Under the pieces are notes generated by a model that made no database searches, was not told the origin of the DNA, and saw only the letters and a list, made by a program, of their open reading frames with translations. Shown here piece after piece: positions 63,501 through 64,000 of a stretch of DNA of 64,000 nt. Each line of letters begins with the position of its first letter. Position 1 is the first letter of the stretch. Both the position numbers and the translations under genes were made by a program. Source of the DNA: Chlorokybus atmophyticus (Eukaryota; Streptophyta; Chlorokybophyceae; Chlorokybales; Chlorokybaceae); the NCBI GenBank assembly GCA_009103225.1, contig RHPI01000560.1, forward strand, positions 806,460 through 870,459, in the 5' to 3' direction.

Positions 63501-63919
63501 AATGAATTTCTGAGTTCCTGCCGCATCGCACCGACTTCTGACAGCTGCGACTCCACTGTTGTTGTTGGCTTGATGATCAGCGAGGCTTTGGCAGTGGACA
63601 ACTCTGCCGCGGTTTGGTCAGCTGGTAGACTTGCAGGCTGATGTTGCCCGAGCTGCAGACATTCCACGGACTCGACAGCGATCTCGTGCTTGTTCTTCAA
63701 GCGCTTGACGACGTAGTCTGCAATGTTGGCGCCTACTTTCGTTTGGCCACTTTGATGTTTTGCAGGGGCACATAACACTTGAGGCTGACCACAGCTTGCT
63801 TCTTGGTGCTTGTAGGCCTCTTGCTGCTGCCATAGTCTGCGCTACTGTCTTCAGTTGTTTAAATACACGCAATAAGGCCTGTCACAATGTTTGCAAAATA
63901 GCATTGTTGTCTGCGAGGA
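63501..63919. other. Telomere-adjacent unique sequence
   Basis: A minus-strand open frame covers 63452-63778 and crosses the RT junction, but no domain was recognised. It is the only non-element sequence between the retroelement and the telomere. Confidence 0.4.
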
Positions 63920-64000
63920 TTAGGGTTAGGGTTAGGGTTAGGGTTAGGGTTAGGGTTAGGGTTAGGGTTAGGGTTAGGGTTAGGGTTAGGGTTAGGGTTA
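63920..64000 (+). repeat. Telomeric repeat (TTAGGG)n
   Basis: 81 nt, 13.5 exact units of TTAGGG to the last base, with the G-rich strand running outward. This marks the right chromosome end. Confidence 0.97.

Overview
This is a eukaryotic subtelomeric window. It ends in (TTAGGG)n at 63920-64000, read 5'->3' towards the end, so the right edge is a chromosome terminus. The host is most likely a flagellated green alga. The genes include a chloroplast SRP43 homologue (chromodomain-ankyrin-chromodomains, limited to green plastids), an AT-hook/PPC protein of the plant AHL family and a CCDC77 basal-body/cilium homologue. Genes are intron-rich with GT-AG introns (a few GC-AG candidates). The species is not determined. 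TTAGGG telomeres occur in some chlorophytes, but this alone does not identify the taxon.

Layout. 1-1718: no recognised gene. 1719-5202: internally deleted Ty3/gypsy chromodomain element on the minus strand with both LTRs, PBS and PPT. 5203-7925: decayed minus-strand retroelement with a gag tail, an aspartic protease and a C5 cytosine DNA methyltransferase domain, next to a Ty1/copia integrase scrap. 8090-9490: dispersed repeats. 10043-28217 is the main host-gene island: a coiled-coil gene (-), CCDC77 (+), a DHHC palmitoyltransferase (+), a poly-G tract, an unresolved gene-like zone, a BTB gene (+), a solo LTR with a perfect target-site duplication, and the AHL gene (+). 30783-31338: a 556-bp terminal-repeat miniature element (TRIM) with a perfect target-site duplication. 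33245-37896: a mitochondrial ribosomal-type protein (-), a small acidic coiled-coil gene (+) and cpSRP43 (-). 38510-41540: nested Ty3 and TRIM-like debris. 42097-44866: a secreted Cys-rich multi-exon gene (-) broken by five in-frame TAG codons. 45010-45515: integrase scrap. 46953-50093: a secreted NIDO-PKD gene. 52930-55315: its truncated duplicate, cut by a second TRIM. 56736-57560: an 825-bp (GA)n tract. 57570-59218: degraded coding sequence. 59219-63500: a Ty3 solo LTR, a tandem TRIM-like array and a 5'-truncated Ty3/gypsy element. Telomere follows.

The host genes do not form a pathway. They are unrelated housekeeping genes (plastid protein targeting, mitochondrial translation, cilium assembly, protein palmitoylation, chromatin), some in head-to-head pairs sharing short intergenic regions (10043/11682 and 34391/34651). 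Towards the telomere they give way to secreted-protein genes and nested transposons. The most unusual items are the retroelement-borne DNA methyltransferase, the TAG-only interrupted secreted gene, the small LTR elements whose LTR-PBS junction sits in a tRNA-like context, and (CT)n tracts placed directly after 5' splice sites. Exon boundaries were set by hand from splice motifs and reading-frame phase. No database search was possible.
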